Of a DNA stretch of 64,000 nucleotides, positions 35,619 through 46,419 are shown piece by piece (within the stretch, counting starts at the first letter, position 1; each line of letters opens with the position of its first letter). The notes under the pieces are model-generated. The model saw only the letters and a program-made list of their open reading frames with translations, had not been told where the DNA came from and searched no databases. The stretch lies in contig JAJAGP010000088.1 of NCBI GenBank assembly GCA_025084515.1, positions 248,001-312,000 of the forward strand, read 5' to 3'. The translations under genes were made by a program, and so were the position numbers. The DNA comes from Ancistrus triradiatus. Lineage: Eukaryota; Chordata; Actinopteri; Siluriformes; Loricariidae.

Positions 35619-36578
35619 CACGATCCTGTTCAGGATTAAACGGAGAAGAAAATGAGTGAATGAATGACATGAAATGTTTATATTAATTGTTACTAGAAAC
35701 TAAGTTTGTTTAATTTCAGTGAAATTTTGCAATGGTTGTGACAGTGTTTAATTACGAATGCACAAATTTTAATAAACCGGTTGTAATTAATAATTTAATT
35801 AAAAATAATAATTCAATAAGTATATTCTAAGGTTGTATGATTTGTATGCCTAAGTTTGAAACATTTTGGAAACATTGCTGAAATGTTGCCTGTAATCTTA
35901 CATTTCTTTAAAAAGTCTTATTTCTTATGTTTTGTAATACTAAGCCAGAAATATAATTAAATACATTTGAATTGATGTCTTAATTACAACAATCATTGAT
36001 TTCCTTAATTCAATCATCTTTTTTTAATTTTTCTTCCAAAATAAAACATTTTGCTGCATTACAGTCAAGATTTCTGATATAAAATCAAACCTAATACAGT
36101 ACAGCTTTTATTTTCTGATACATGTAGACAATCTGTTACGCCACTAATTTCATGTTTGAAGAAATTAATTAACTGTCTGGTTCCTTGAAAACCACTGCTT
36201 CTTTTTATGTTTTGCCAGATAGAACCTTAGAATTCTGAGGAGAAAGTGAGTTCTTAGGATTAGAAGGTTCTACATTTGACCTGTTCCAAAAAACAAACAT
36301 TTACAAATTTGGTAGGATTTTGATATGGTACATTTAGAGTAAATTTAGGGTGTCTGTGATTTTCATGCATGAAAGAGACTTGTATTATATCTTATTTGGC
36401 ATACAGAACAATGGATTTACCAAAATAAAGGCATAAATACCAGGATTTATAGGCACCTATCGAGTAGTTAAGTTAGATAGAGTTGGTATTGGTCTTGGTA
36501 CTCAGTATCGGCCGATACTTGAATTTCAGATATCTGTATCGGTATCTGAAGGAAAAAAGTGGTTTCAGTGCATCCCCA
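35382..36578. mobile_element. hAT-type element, 1,197 bp, non-coding
   Basis: Terminal inverted repeats tagtgttgcactgatac and (reversed right end) tggggatgcactgaaac. It is flanked by an exact 8-bp duplication atgttttc (35374-35381, 36579-36586), the signature of hAT transposition. The subterminal parts carry several tatcggtatcg-like motifs. No transposase is visible, so it is non-autonomous. A (CA)n run lies at 35563-35617, and a SINE-like fragment may surround it (35508-35665). Confidence 0.9.
35563..35617. repeat. (CA)n microsatellite
   Basis: About 25 CA units with two TCA interruptions, inside the hAT element. Confidence 0.95.
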
Positions 36579-37412
36579 ATGTTTTCAATTATAAATTATG
36601 TAATCAGCATGACCATGTGAGTGAATTTATTAGTATTTTGCACTACTGAAAAGCAAGTACACACAAATGTCAATCCCTTTGTACCAGAGGTAAGATTTCC
36701 TTGGGTCTTATTCTTTCCATACAAACTCAGACAACACTCAAGATAGATTTAATCTACTAATCAGAAGGTTGTTTAAGTTAAAGAATTTGAAGCCTTTGTA
36801 TACACATGGTCGTGCCTCAGGTTTTCATCATAACAGTAGAAAGTAATGTTTGCATTGTGACAGTGGGAAATATAGCTAATCATGTCTAAGTTGAAGGTTT
36901 CCCATGGGGACAGTACATGGCACTCAAAATGCTTTGACAAAACTGGATTGTTTGTGTCCAAACTACAACCAGGCAGCCCAAAAGTAACCATGCCATTTGA
37001 AGATCTAAACCTTTGTTCACTGAAGGCAGGTCAGTCACTTCTGAAAAGACACAGACTAGAGACCAGACCGGTGACCATAATCGGACGGTTTTCATCGTTA
37101 TTGGCCATAACCAGTGCTCGGCCAATCAATCTCATATAACCGATTCTGTGCTGGTCACATTTAACTTGTGCAGTGACACAAACACAGCCACACACGAACA
37201 GCACAGTTCTTTTACTTAGTTTTATTCAGAATTCAGTTCATGTGTGTATGGAGCACTAAACACGGCTCAGCCGCTTGTGGGTTACTTTATGAGACCGGAC
37301 GCATTTAAGGAAGTGTTCGATTTCGGTTGTGTTTTCAGTGCTACATAGTCTCTACCTTTACAGTGCAATACTAATTGAACACAGAAGGGAAACTAATGAG
37401 GGAGTAGAGATC

Positions 37413-38307
37413 TGGAATATATTGCCAAAAGTATTCACCCACTCATTCAGCCAAATCATTGAATTCAAGTGTTCCAATCACTTCCATGGCTACAGGTGTA
37501 TAAAATCCAACAAGTCCAGTCATGAAATTTCTTCACTACTAAATATTGCACAGTCAACTGTCAGTGGTATTATAACATCGTATTATATTAAGTGTAAGCG
37601 ATTGGGAACGGTAGACCACATAAAATTACAGAGTGGGGTTATCAGATGCTGAGTGCAAAGTGTGCAGAGGTCACCAACTTACTGCAGAGTCAATCACTAC
37701 AGACCTCCAAAACTTCAATTGGCCTTCAGATTAGCTCAAGAACAGTGCGTAGAGAGCTTCATGGAATGGGTTCCCATGGCCAAGCAGCTGCATCCAAGCC
37801 TTATATCACCAAAGCGTCAAATGCAGTGGTGTAAAGAACGCCGCCACAGGACACTAGAGCAGTAGAGACGTGTTTTCTGGAGTTATGAATCACGCTTTTC
37901 CATCTGGCAATCTGATGAACGAGTCTGGGTTTGTTGGTAGCCAGGAGAACAGTATTTGTCTGACTGAATTGTGCCAACTGTAAAGTTTGGTTAAGGGGGG
38001 ACTATGGCGTGGGGTTGTTTTTCATCAGTTGGGCTCAGCCCCTTAGTTCCAGTGAATTTTGGACAATTTCATGCTCCCAACTTTGTATGAACAGTTTGGG
38101 GATGGCTCCTTTCTGTTCCAACATGACTGCGCACCAGGGCACAAAGCAAGTGTAACAGGATGCAGGCCTTTAGCTTGCATCCATTCGGTTTAGCTCCCCC
38201 TGCTTTCTGCTTCCCACCCAGCAGGTGGGGCTGTCTGCTATATATACCCCGCTTCCTGTTCACTTCCTTGTCTGGCTTTAGCATACCTTTTTGTCTCACT
38301 GGTGTTA

Positions 38308-38339
<32 letters not shown>

Positions 38340-39119
38340 TTACTCCTTGTCTCCTTGTCTCCTTGTGCTGGTTTGTCTTTCTACTTTGTGTTGTCTCTTT
38401 GTATCTTGGTCCTTGTAGTTATGTGTTCTCTGTATTTCATGGTCGGCTTATGTTCAGCTGTGTTCTATGTTTATTACTAGCCTCTTTGTTTGTTAGCCTG
38501 GTAGCTTGTTTCTGTGAGTTTGCTTTGTTTGCCACATGTTTAGCTTATTGTCTTGTTAGCTTGTCCTTTGTGTTTGTTGCATGTTCATTGTTTGTATTAG
38601 CGTTAGCCTAGTTAGCTGTCTTATGTGTTATATGTTTGTAGTGTTACCTATTCCGTCACAGTTTAGTTCTATGTGGTTTGTTTATGTATTTCACTATGTC
38701 ACCTGTAAATATACCCTCACCACTTGCACCTACGTCCGTTTCCCTTGTCCCTGCTTATGCGATTCGTGACAGCAAGGTCCATAAAGACATGAATGGGTGT
38801 GTTTGGTGTGGAAGAACTTGACTGGCCTGCACAGAGTTCTGACCTCAAACCTGATAGAACACCTTTGGGATGAACTAGAGCAGAGGCTGTGAGCCAGGCC
38901 TTCTCATCCAACATCAGTGTCTGACCTCACAAAATGCACTTCTGGAAGAATGGTCAAAACTTCAAATAAACACACTCCTAAACCCTTGTGGCAAGCCTTC
39001 CCAGAAGAGTTGAAGCTGTTATGGCTGCAAAGGGTGGGCCAACATCATATTAAGAATGGGATGTCACTCATCCATATGCGTGTGAAGGCAGACGAGTGAA
39101 TACTTTTAGCAATATAGTG
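37413..39119 (+). mobile_element. Tc1-like element (CACTATATTGCC family) carrying a solo LTR
   Basis: The left end atattgccaaaagtattc and right end gaatacttttagcaatatagtg are inverted repeats, with TA after the right end. Plus-strand transposase relics: atttcttcactactaaatat (helix-turn-helix region), catctggcaatctgatgaac (first-Asp region, eroded), ttccaacatgactgcgcacc (second Asp, D in HDCAP) and ctgataga acaccttt (Glu block). They are broken by stops. It is a relative of the element at 469. A 621-bp LTR interrupts it at 38151. Confidence 0.88.
38151..38771 (+). mobile_element. Solo LTR, 621 bp, with 5-bp target duplication
   Basis: It begins TGTAACAGGATG and ends GATTCGTGACA, the TG...CA pattern of LTRs. 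It is flanked by exact gcaag (38146-38150, 38772-38776). Removing it restores the Tc1 text gcacaaagcaag|gtccataaag. A TATA-like tatatata lies at 38239-38246, and direct repeats of ctgactc at 38309-38338. No internal retrotransposon sequence is present, so it arose by LTR-LTR recombination. Ty3/Gypsy is likely from the 5-bp duplication but not proven. The open frame at 38363-38611 is a pyrimidine-rich chance frame. Confidence 0.88.
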
Positions 39120-39589
39120 TATTTCCGAGACAGCCATGTCATCAGCATTTAGCCCTTTTAGAGCATGCTCTCTGCAATGGTGGACATGCATAATAAGCCA
39201 TGGAACTCTGAAACTCTGAATTTTCATAACTCTGAAAATGTTTGGAACAAAAAATACAAGAAGAAGTTTAAAACAGCGTCACCCTGCTGAAAATGCAAAA
39301 TTTGACAAAACTAACAAAGGCAAAGAGGTTAATGCTCAAGCTAGTGCTAGTACAGAGCAAGGCACAAGCCAGCAGCCCCTGCTATCTTTCATTAGCAGTT
39401 AGGAAGTTTCCATTAACAGAAAAGTTAAACAAAAATGTTTCTGTATGCTGTCATTTTATATTTCGTAGAGAGAAAAAAAATTGGTAATCGGCCAAAATCA
39501 AAATCGGCCAGTCATATTTTTTTTAAATCGGCAGTCAAAATAGGCCAAGGAAGATGCAATCAGTGCATCTCGAAAACAAGTTGTAATGA

Positions 39590-40340
39590 ATAAAAATCAA
39601 AACGAGGCTACACATTAGTGGTCTCAAAGGACAAGTTGTAGTCTCTAAAATACAGGGAGGCAAAACTCTTAGCATGGGCTAAGACATATGAACATTTCAC
39701 AGCATGTAATAGATGATGGCAATAACAGAAGGGTTTATGTATGGAGAAGAACAAGAAAGAGATTGATACCACTGTGTATCAAATCAACACTGAAGCATGG
39801 TGGTGGGAATAATTAAGTTTGCAGGTGTTTCTATTCTCCATTTGGGAATCTACACAGAATCACTACAACCTGACAAATGAAAAGTATCACTATATGCGTA
39901 TATACTATACCGATCTGGATTTTTTCTAGAGAATTCATACTGCAGTAGGATAATCACACAAAACACAAATAAAAGTTTTACAACAACTATCTGAAGACTA
40001 AAGAAGATCAAAGAGTGCTGTCATGGATGTTTCTCCACAATCACCTGAAACCCACTGAGCATTTACGGGAATATTGAAGACTGAAAATTCAGTCTTCAAA
40101 TGCAGTAATATCACAAGATCCTCTTTTGAAAATCTGAAATCATGCTGGGATAATATGTATCTAGAGTTTGTCCATTCCTGTGCACAGTGCACAGTGTCAT
40201 TACATTAAAATTCAGAAATGTATTTTTTTAAATTCAACTTTTCACTCAAAGTGTTATGCTGGTTATATGATTAGTAATCAAAAATACTGTATTAAATTTG
40301 AGGAAAATGTAAAATGACATAATTTTCACTAGTGTTCAAC
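39590..40340 (+). mobile_element. Tc1-like 3' half relic
   Basis: Relics in order: attagtggtctcaaaggac, gtttatgtatggagaagaac (WRR block), aacactgaagcatggtggtg (KHGGG block), gcagtaggataatcacacaa (second Asp, eroded) and gaaacccactgagcatttac (Glu block). Stops are throughout. It contains a 12-bp hairpin at 40074-40099. It is probably the continuation of the family starting at 35313. Confidence 0.65.
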
Positions 40341-40789
40341 AAGCATCAACAAATTGGCAGCCAGTGTGAAACATCTAAGTACCCAGGAAATTACAAGGTA
40401 AACAATGCTGGTTTATATCATTAATTTACGTTCTTTGAAATGGTGATGAAGAGCTGAGATGCATGTCATTGCTATTTTATCTTTTGCGTATAATTCAAAT
40501 TTAAAGGGACACGTGCCTTTATGTTGTTGTGTTGTTTGTTATGCTGTTGGATTTTGTCTTGAAGGTGATGCTTTATGTTTTGATGTCACACTGCTATAGT
40601 ACAGGTTTTTATAAACCCACTTCTGCTCACTTAGTTATCAGGATTTGCTTCCATATATGTGAGCATATTTTGTAGAACATAATGTACTACATACCATATT
40701 TATTCAACAACACAGTAACTTTCTTATACTTCATTATTACAATTCAAGTCATTATTTGTGGATGAGTACTTTCACTGTTACTTAATTAA
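40341..40789. other. dvl1 intron 2, nothing recognised
   Basis: AT-rich non-coding spacer. Confidence 0.4.
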
Positions 40790-41490
40790 TATATCTTAAC
40801 TTGTTTGCTATTGCTAGTGTTTTGTGATTATCATTCTTGAAATATCCATTGGTAATGGGCGAACAGTGGCCATAAAAGAATGAAAATGATCGGTAACAGT
40901 TCTCTGATAGGCTGTGGCATTCAAACATTGCAAAACTGCTATGAATTTGTCCAGTAAGTGCCAAAAAAGCACTGCCAACTCCATTACTCCATCCACAACA
41001 GCGTCAACATGGTGGTCTGGGTTCACAACGTCATGCTGTTTCTGCCAAATTCTGATCCTACCATCTGCATGCTGCAGCAGAAATGAAGAGATTCTTCAGA
41101 TAATTTTAGCCTCAGTTAATGGATTTGTTTGTCAGGATCTTAATGGGCCTTCTCCTGCTAGAGCAAACCAGCCTCAGGGTTCAATGTGCTGTGCATTCAG
41201 CTATGCTATTCCTGATCACCACTGTTATAAAAACTAGCTATCCTATATACCATAGATGATATACTGTAGATATACTGTTTGATTGTAGATATTGATGAAA
41301 CGCAAATACCTATACTCTAAATGACGGTCCCTTGATGGATCAAGTATACAATGGCTGCTGAGCTTTGCATGTAACAGTTGGGCTACAGTTAATAACTGTA
41401 TTCAAATTGCCTTTATGGTTGGCAAATCACCCAGTGTGTGCAGTATGGTAGGTAGGTGTATCTAATAAACTGGCAACTAAGTCAGTTGTA
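40790..41490 (-). mobile_element. Tc1-like family B relic
   Basis: On the minus strand: gtgatcaggaatagcatagc, a helix-turn-helix region aacgcacagcacattg-like, tctgaagaatctcttcattt, and gtcagaatttggcagaaac as in family B. The right terminus ggtaggtgtatctaataaac is shared with 47280. It lies about 300 bp from dvl1 exon 2. Confidence 0.7.
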
Positions 41491-41784
41491 GAATGCACTC
41501 ATTTTTTTGTTACTGGTGCCAAATATCACCAACATTTGACAGGTTGGTGGTCAGTTAATTTCAAACCCTGATTGCTAGTAATTTCTCTGTGGTTATATTC
41601 CACAATGACAGCATGAAGCACTGAGGCTTAGTGTTTTGTAGGCCAGGTGTTTCTGCACTTTGACATATGGGTCAAGTGTAGCCATGTGCCTGTTTGTTGT
41701 GTTAATATTATAACGGTATAGTGCGCCATACAGAATGCCACATGCCCATCACAAGGTAGGAATAAAGGCATGCAATTGACATAC

Positions 41785-41854
41785 CCAGGACACCACTCTC
41801 CCGTTGAAGCAGGGCAGTCTGGCGTTATCATCAGATATCTCCTCTTTAACCACC
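41785..41854 (-). CDS. dvl1: dvl1 coding exon 2: DIX core
   Basis: 70 nt: one base completes Gly57, then 23 codons read VVKEEISDDNARLPCFNGRV followed by VSW (residues 58-80). This is the most conserved DIX segment. The Val-Lys pair in VVKEE corresponds to a polymerisation-surface position known from Dvl2 mutants. The acceptor is ttcaaacag|G and the donor is TGG|gtatgt. It lies alone between a 14-kb intron and a 9-kb intron. Confidence 0.96.
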
Positions 41855-41899
41855 CTGTTTGAAAGATACACACAAACCACAGTTAGTTACTCTATGTTC

Positions 41900-42960
41900 C
41901 CTGAACTCAGAGACCTTATTCCCATATATTTGCTCATGCTTAGGCATATTGAAAACATGTCATGCTCAGACAGTGGAATTTTCCCCTTAGCTTATAAATA
42001 ACCTCTAGCAGCACGTTTAGGGAATGCTGAACAGTCCTGTTGACCGAGCTGTTGAAAACTACTCCATCTGTCCTTCTGTCTTCATTATTCTTAATGCATA
42101 TTCCAGTTTACCTACTCGACCACCAGCTGCAAGGGCTGCACATGTTGCAAGAGTGTTACAATGTAGTCTGTTTATGAGCATGTGCAAGAGACAATATGTG
42201 TGATCATGGGAAAAGTGGCAGGGTACAGGACAGGTTATTAATAGGATGATCAAGGGTGTTAGCATAGTGTTCGTCCCAGACGTTAAATTCCCTACCAAAA
42301 TACCACGCAGTTAGCCTTTAACCCTCTGCACCACAGTTCAGCAGACACAGACCTGCTAGCCTCACACAACACCTTACAAGTCTGATCCATACAAGCACAC
42401 ACAAACAGAAAACCTCGACAGTGTAACAATTTAAAGAGCATGGAAATTTAAAAAATGTGTTACTGAGTTTTTACCCACCCTCTATCTGAAACTCCAGTTT
42501 GCTTGAAAGCAAGCAATCTGGGAGGCGTTCAAACAATGGGCTTCCTCCAAGACCCATGCTGCCAGCCACTCGGGCAACATCATTTTGTAACTAAAATTGT
42601 TTGCGACATTAACCCTCCTGTTTTATTTAGATGAACTATTGTCTTAATCTTGACAACAGTTCAAACACCACTTCAGGTGCATTTAGATGCCAGGTAGGAC
42701 GTGGATTCTTCCACTGCTTGAGAGTGTTGTTGTGAAACTGTACGCAAATAAACTCATCATGTGTCATTCTTCATGAGATAAGCAATGAAAATGGAGAGAA
42801 GTTCAGTCTAAACATAAAATATTCACTTCACTCCTGCTCCACAAACCTTGCCACAGCTGCTTTTATCACAGACCTTAATTATTAGAAAGATTCAAAAGCT
42901 CTATTCTCTGAAACCACTCTCAAAGTTGGACTACTCTGGAGTGAAAAGAACATTTACAAT
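41900..42960. other. dvl1 intron 1, nothing recognised
   Basis: Non-coding sequence without recognised elements. Confidence 0.4.
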
Positions 42961-43085
42961 ACCTATTGAAAATCATCATACCCTCTTGAAATCCTTGCCT
43001 TTTGTCACATTATACCATGAAAATTAAACATTTTAATATTGGATACATTAGTTTAATTTAATTAGTAAAATATCTGGTTTAAATA

Positions 43086-44675
43086 CAGTGCCTTGCAAAA
43101 CTATTCGGCCCCCTTGAACTATTCAATCTTTTGCCACATTTCAGGCTTCAAACATAAAGATATGAAATTGTAATTTTTTGTGAAGAATCAACAACAAGTG
43201 GGACACAATCGTGAAGTGGAACGAAATTTACTGGATATTTTAAACTTTTTTTTTAGAAATAAAAAGCTGAAAAGTGGGGCGTGCAAAATTATTCGGCCCC
43301 TTTACTTTCAGTGCAGCAAACTCACTCCAGAAGTTCAGTGAGGATCTCTGAATGATCCAATGTTGACCTAAATGACTGATGATGATAAACAGAATACAAG
43401 TATCCAGAATCAAGTCTCCGTATAAATGCACATGCTCTGTGATAGTCTCAGAGTTCTGTATCATGAAGCATCATGAAGACCAAGGAACACACCAGGCAGG
43501 TCCGAGATACTGTTGTGGAGAAGTTTAAAGCCGGATTTGGATACAAAAAGATTTCCCAAGCTTTAAACATCTCAAGGAGCACTGTGCAAGCGATCATATT
43601 GAAATGGAAGGAGTATCAGACCACTGCAAATCTACCAAGACCCAGCCGTCCCTCTAAACTTTCAGCTCAAACAAGGAGAAGACTGATCAGACATGCAGCC
43701 AAGAGGCCCATGATCACTCTGGATGAACTGCAGAGATCTACAGCTGAGGTGGGAGACTCTGTCCATAGGACAACAATCAGTCGTACACTGCACAAATCTG
43801 GCCTTTATGGAAGAGTGGCAAGAGGAAAGCCATTTCTTAAAGATATCCATAAAAAGTTTGCCACAAGCCACCTGGGAGACACACCAAACATGTGGAAGAA
43901 GGTGGTCGGACGAACTTTTTGGCCACAATGCAAAACGTTTATGTTTGGCGTAAAAAGCACACACAGCCATCTCACCCTGAACACACCATCCCCACTGTCA
44001 AACATGGTGGTGGCAGCATGATGGTTTGGGCCTGCTTTCTTCAGCAGGGACAGGGAAGATGGTTTAAAATTGATGGGAAGATGGATGGAGCCAAATACAG
44101 GACCATTCTGGAAGAAAACCTGTTGGAGTCTGCAAAAGACCTGAGACTGGGACGGAGATTTATCTTCCAACAAGACAATGATCCAAAACATAAAGCAAAA
44201 TCTACAATGGAGTGGTTCACAAATAAACGTATCCAGGTGTTAGAATGGCCAAGTCAAAGTCCAGACCTGAATCCAATCGAGAATCTGTGGAAAGAGCTGA
44301 AAACTGCTGTTCACAGACGCTCTCCATCCAACCTCACTGAGCTCGAGCTGTTTTGCAAGGAAGAATGGGCAAAAATGTCATTCTCTCAATGTGCAAAACT
44401 AACAGCTGTAATCGCAGCAAAAGATGGCGCTACAAAGTATTAACGCAAGGGGGCCGAATAATTTTGCACGCCCCACTTTTCAGCTTTTTATTTTAAAAAA
44501 AAAGTTTAAAATATCCAATAAATTTCGTTCCACTTCACGATTGTGTCCCATTTGTTGTTGATTCTTCACAAACTCTTCTACAAAAAATTACAATTTCATA
44601 TCTTTATGCTTAAAGCCTGAAATGTGGCAAAAGGTTGAAAAGTTCAAGGGGGCCGAATACTTTTGCAAGGCACTG
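43086..44675 (+). mobile_element. Nearly full-length Tc1-like element (CAGTGCCTTGCAAAACTATT ends)
   Basis: 1,590 bp with long inverted repeats of about 220 bp (outer cagtgccttgcaaaactatt, inner gtggggcgtgcaaaattatt) and TA on both sides (43084-43085, 44676-44677). The two repeats are still highly alike, so this is the youngest-looking element in the window. Confidence 0.95.
43473..44443 (+). pseudogene. Tc1-type transposase with frameshifts
   Basis: DDE transposase of the Tc1 branch, which cuts and pastes its own element at TA sites. From the ATG at 43473 the first frame runs 140 codons: paired helix-turn-helix DNA-binding region (KAGFGYKKISQALNISRSTV, then SAQTRRRLIRHAAKRPMITL). Near 43905 the frame is lost. 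The first-Asp block SDELFGHNAK survives in another frame, and from about 43940 a third frame runs to the stop at 44443. That frame carries VKHGGGSMMVWACF, the second Asp block QQDNDPKHK and the Glu block SPDLNPIENLW. All three catalytic residues remain readable, but two small indels between 43895 and 43960 separate them. It is inactive as it stands. Length is about the usual 340 residues. Confidence 0.9.
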
Positions 44676-45690
44676 TAAGTATTCAGTCATTTAAAGTAAC
44701 CATTACAAACTTGCTCAGGTACAACCAATCACATCACACACCAGGTTAGAGGGTCAATACATGGCATCAATTTTAGTGGTTTTAATTACTTCAAAATAAA
44801 ACCAGCTGCTCCATGAGGATTCCATTACTAGTAGTACATCATAACAAAAATACACCATGGTTGGTAGTTACAAGAAGGATACAAGAAGATTCCAGTGGCT
44901 TTAACTATCCCCGTGAGACCGTTCAAAGCATTATCAAGTAGTGGAAAGTGTATGGCACCACCAACACCTTGCCAAGATCGGGTTGTCCTTCCAAACTGGG
45001 TGAACGAGCCAAGGGGTTATTGACCAGGGAACCTACCAAGAGCCCAATTACAAATGTGAAAGACTTACAAGTCTCTGTGGCTGGGATGAGTCATTCTGAG
45101 CACAACAATCTCACAAAGATGGCCTGTATGGCAAGGTACCAAGAAAGAAGTCGTTCCTGAAAAAGTGCCACGCTGAGCCATGTTTGTGCTTTGCCAAGAA
45201 GACTTGTTGCAAAAAGTTTTATGGTCAGATAAAACTAAAACTAGAACTTTTTGGACTGAACGCCAAGTGATATATTTGGCAAAAAACAAACACAGCACAC
45301 CACCGAAAATACACTTTACCTACCAGAAAGCATGGTGGTGGCAACATTATGTTATGGGGTGTTCCTCTTCAGGAGGAACTGGGTAACTAGTCACGACTGA
45401 AGGGTAAATAGATGCTTCCAGGCACATCCAAATTCCTGAGGAAAACCTGCGACCCTCTGATAGATAGCTGAAAATGGGCAAGAGTTTCACCTTCCAGCAT
45501 GACAACAACCCTAAACACACTGCCAAAAACAAAACCATGGCTTAAAGGAAGGTGAACGTTCTTCAGTTGCCAAGTCAGAGTCCTGACTTAAATCTGATTT
45601 GTGGAAGGACTTGAAGAGAGCAGTGCATTTCCAGTCACCAGTGACTGAACTTTAACAATTCTGCAAGGAAGAACGGACAAATCCCCAATC

Positions 45691-45774
45691 TACAGTCATC
45701 AATCTTTTTGGATATGACCCTACAAGCTTTGCACATAGCTGGTAGGGTCATATCCAAACAGATTGATGACTGTA
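45691..45774. repeat. 32-bp inverted repeat (one mismatch) with 20-nt loop
   Basis: Arms 45691-45722 and 45743-45774, starting tacagtcatcaatctttttg and ending cagattgatgactgta. The right arm is the normal Tc1 C-terminal text, and the left arm appears to be a copied inverse of it. Confidence 0.92.
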
Positions 45775-45985
45775 ATTAAATCAAAAGATGGCTCTACAAA
45801 GTACTAAATCATTTTTTTTATTTTTAAAAACATTTTTAGAACTGTTTGCTTTTTGCTCATTATTTGTGTCAAAAGATGTTAATAAAGTTGGAAAATGATA
45901 TTATTTTGTGTGTTCTCATTTCAGGTTGTAAGACAAAACAGTGACTATTTCAAGAAGATTTTCTAAAGGCACTCTATGCGCATGT

Positions 45986-46419
45986 AAAGTTAGGGTTAGG
46001 GTTAGAGCTATGTCACATTAAATTAATGTTTGCTGAAATTACAAATCTTTCCTCCAAGTTTCTGCAGAATTTCCAGGTCACATGACCCAGGAATTAGAAG
46101 TCGATGAACCTGCACTTGTGATAAAAAGCAGTGAAAAAGTACAGGGTCTGTAACCTACTCCCCAGCTCCAAGCCCAATAGTGAAATCTGACCAGGAACTC
46201 TTGTCATAGATCGGAAGTGTTTGTGTGTCCTTTCAAGAAATCACCATAATATATGACTGCTGTGGGGAAGCTTAATGAAATATTACCCATGTAACCACAC
46301 TTACAAAAAAAAAAAAAAAAAACACACTTTTGTATATAAAGTACAGAAGATTTTGAGTCTGGTAATAACAAGAATTAAATAAAGCAGGAGTGACTGCAAG
46401 GGTTTTTGTATATTTTGGT
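45986..46419. other. dvl1 intron 1 spacer
   Basis: Non-coding. An A-run of 18 lies at 46305-46322. A short ttaggg triplet repeat near 45990-46006 is too brief to mean a telomere relic. Confidence 0.5.

Larger units (their letters stand above)
37060..39565 (+). mobile_element. hAT-like element split by a Tc1 element
   Basis: The left part 37060-37412 shares long stretches with the hAT remnant at 28380-29120 (catataaccgattctgtgct, cggttgtgttttcagtgcta). The right part 39120-39565 ends with repeated atcggcca motifs and gcaatcagtgcatctc, a hAT-type terminus. Between them sits the Tc1 at 37413-39119. The left terminus and target duplication were not found. Confidence 0.6.
42965..45985 (+). mobile_element. 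Tc1-like element split by another Tc1
   Basis: The left part 42965-43085 (taccctcttgaaatccttgc, ttttgtcacattataccatg) and the right part 44678-45985 belong together once the inserted element at 43086 is removed. The right part holds plus-strand transposase relics: gtttgtgctttgccaagaag, aaagttttatggtcagataa (first Asp block), gaaagcatggtggtggcaac, tccagcatgacaacaaccct (second Asp) and agtcctgacttaaatctgat (Glu block lost). It is heavily eroded. An inverted duplication lies at 45691-45774. Confidence 0.72.

Noticed and set aside
38363..38611. Open frame rich in Cys/Leu/Val resembling a membrane protein
   Set aside because: It lies wholly inside the solo LTR. Its hydrophobic look comes from a T-rich strand.
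43473..44021. Long open frame as an active transposase gene
   Set aside because: The frame leaves the Tc1 consensus near 43905. Later domains are in other frames, so the gene is broken.
45989..46006. Interstitial telomere repeat
   Set aside because: Fewer than three ttaggg units; expected by chance in AT-rich DNA.
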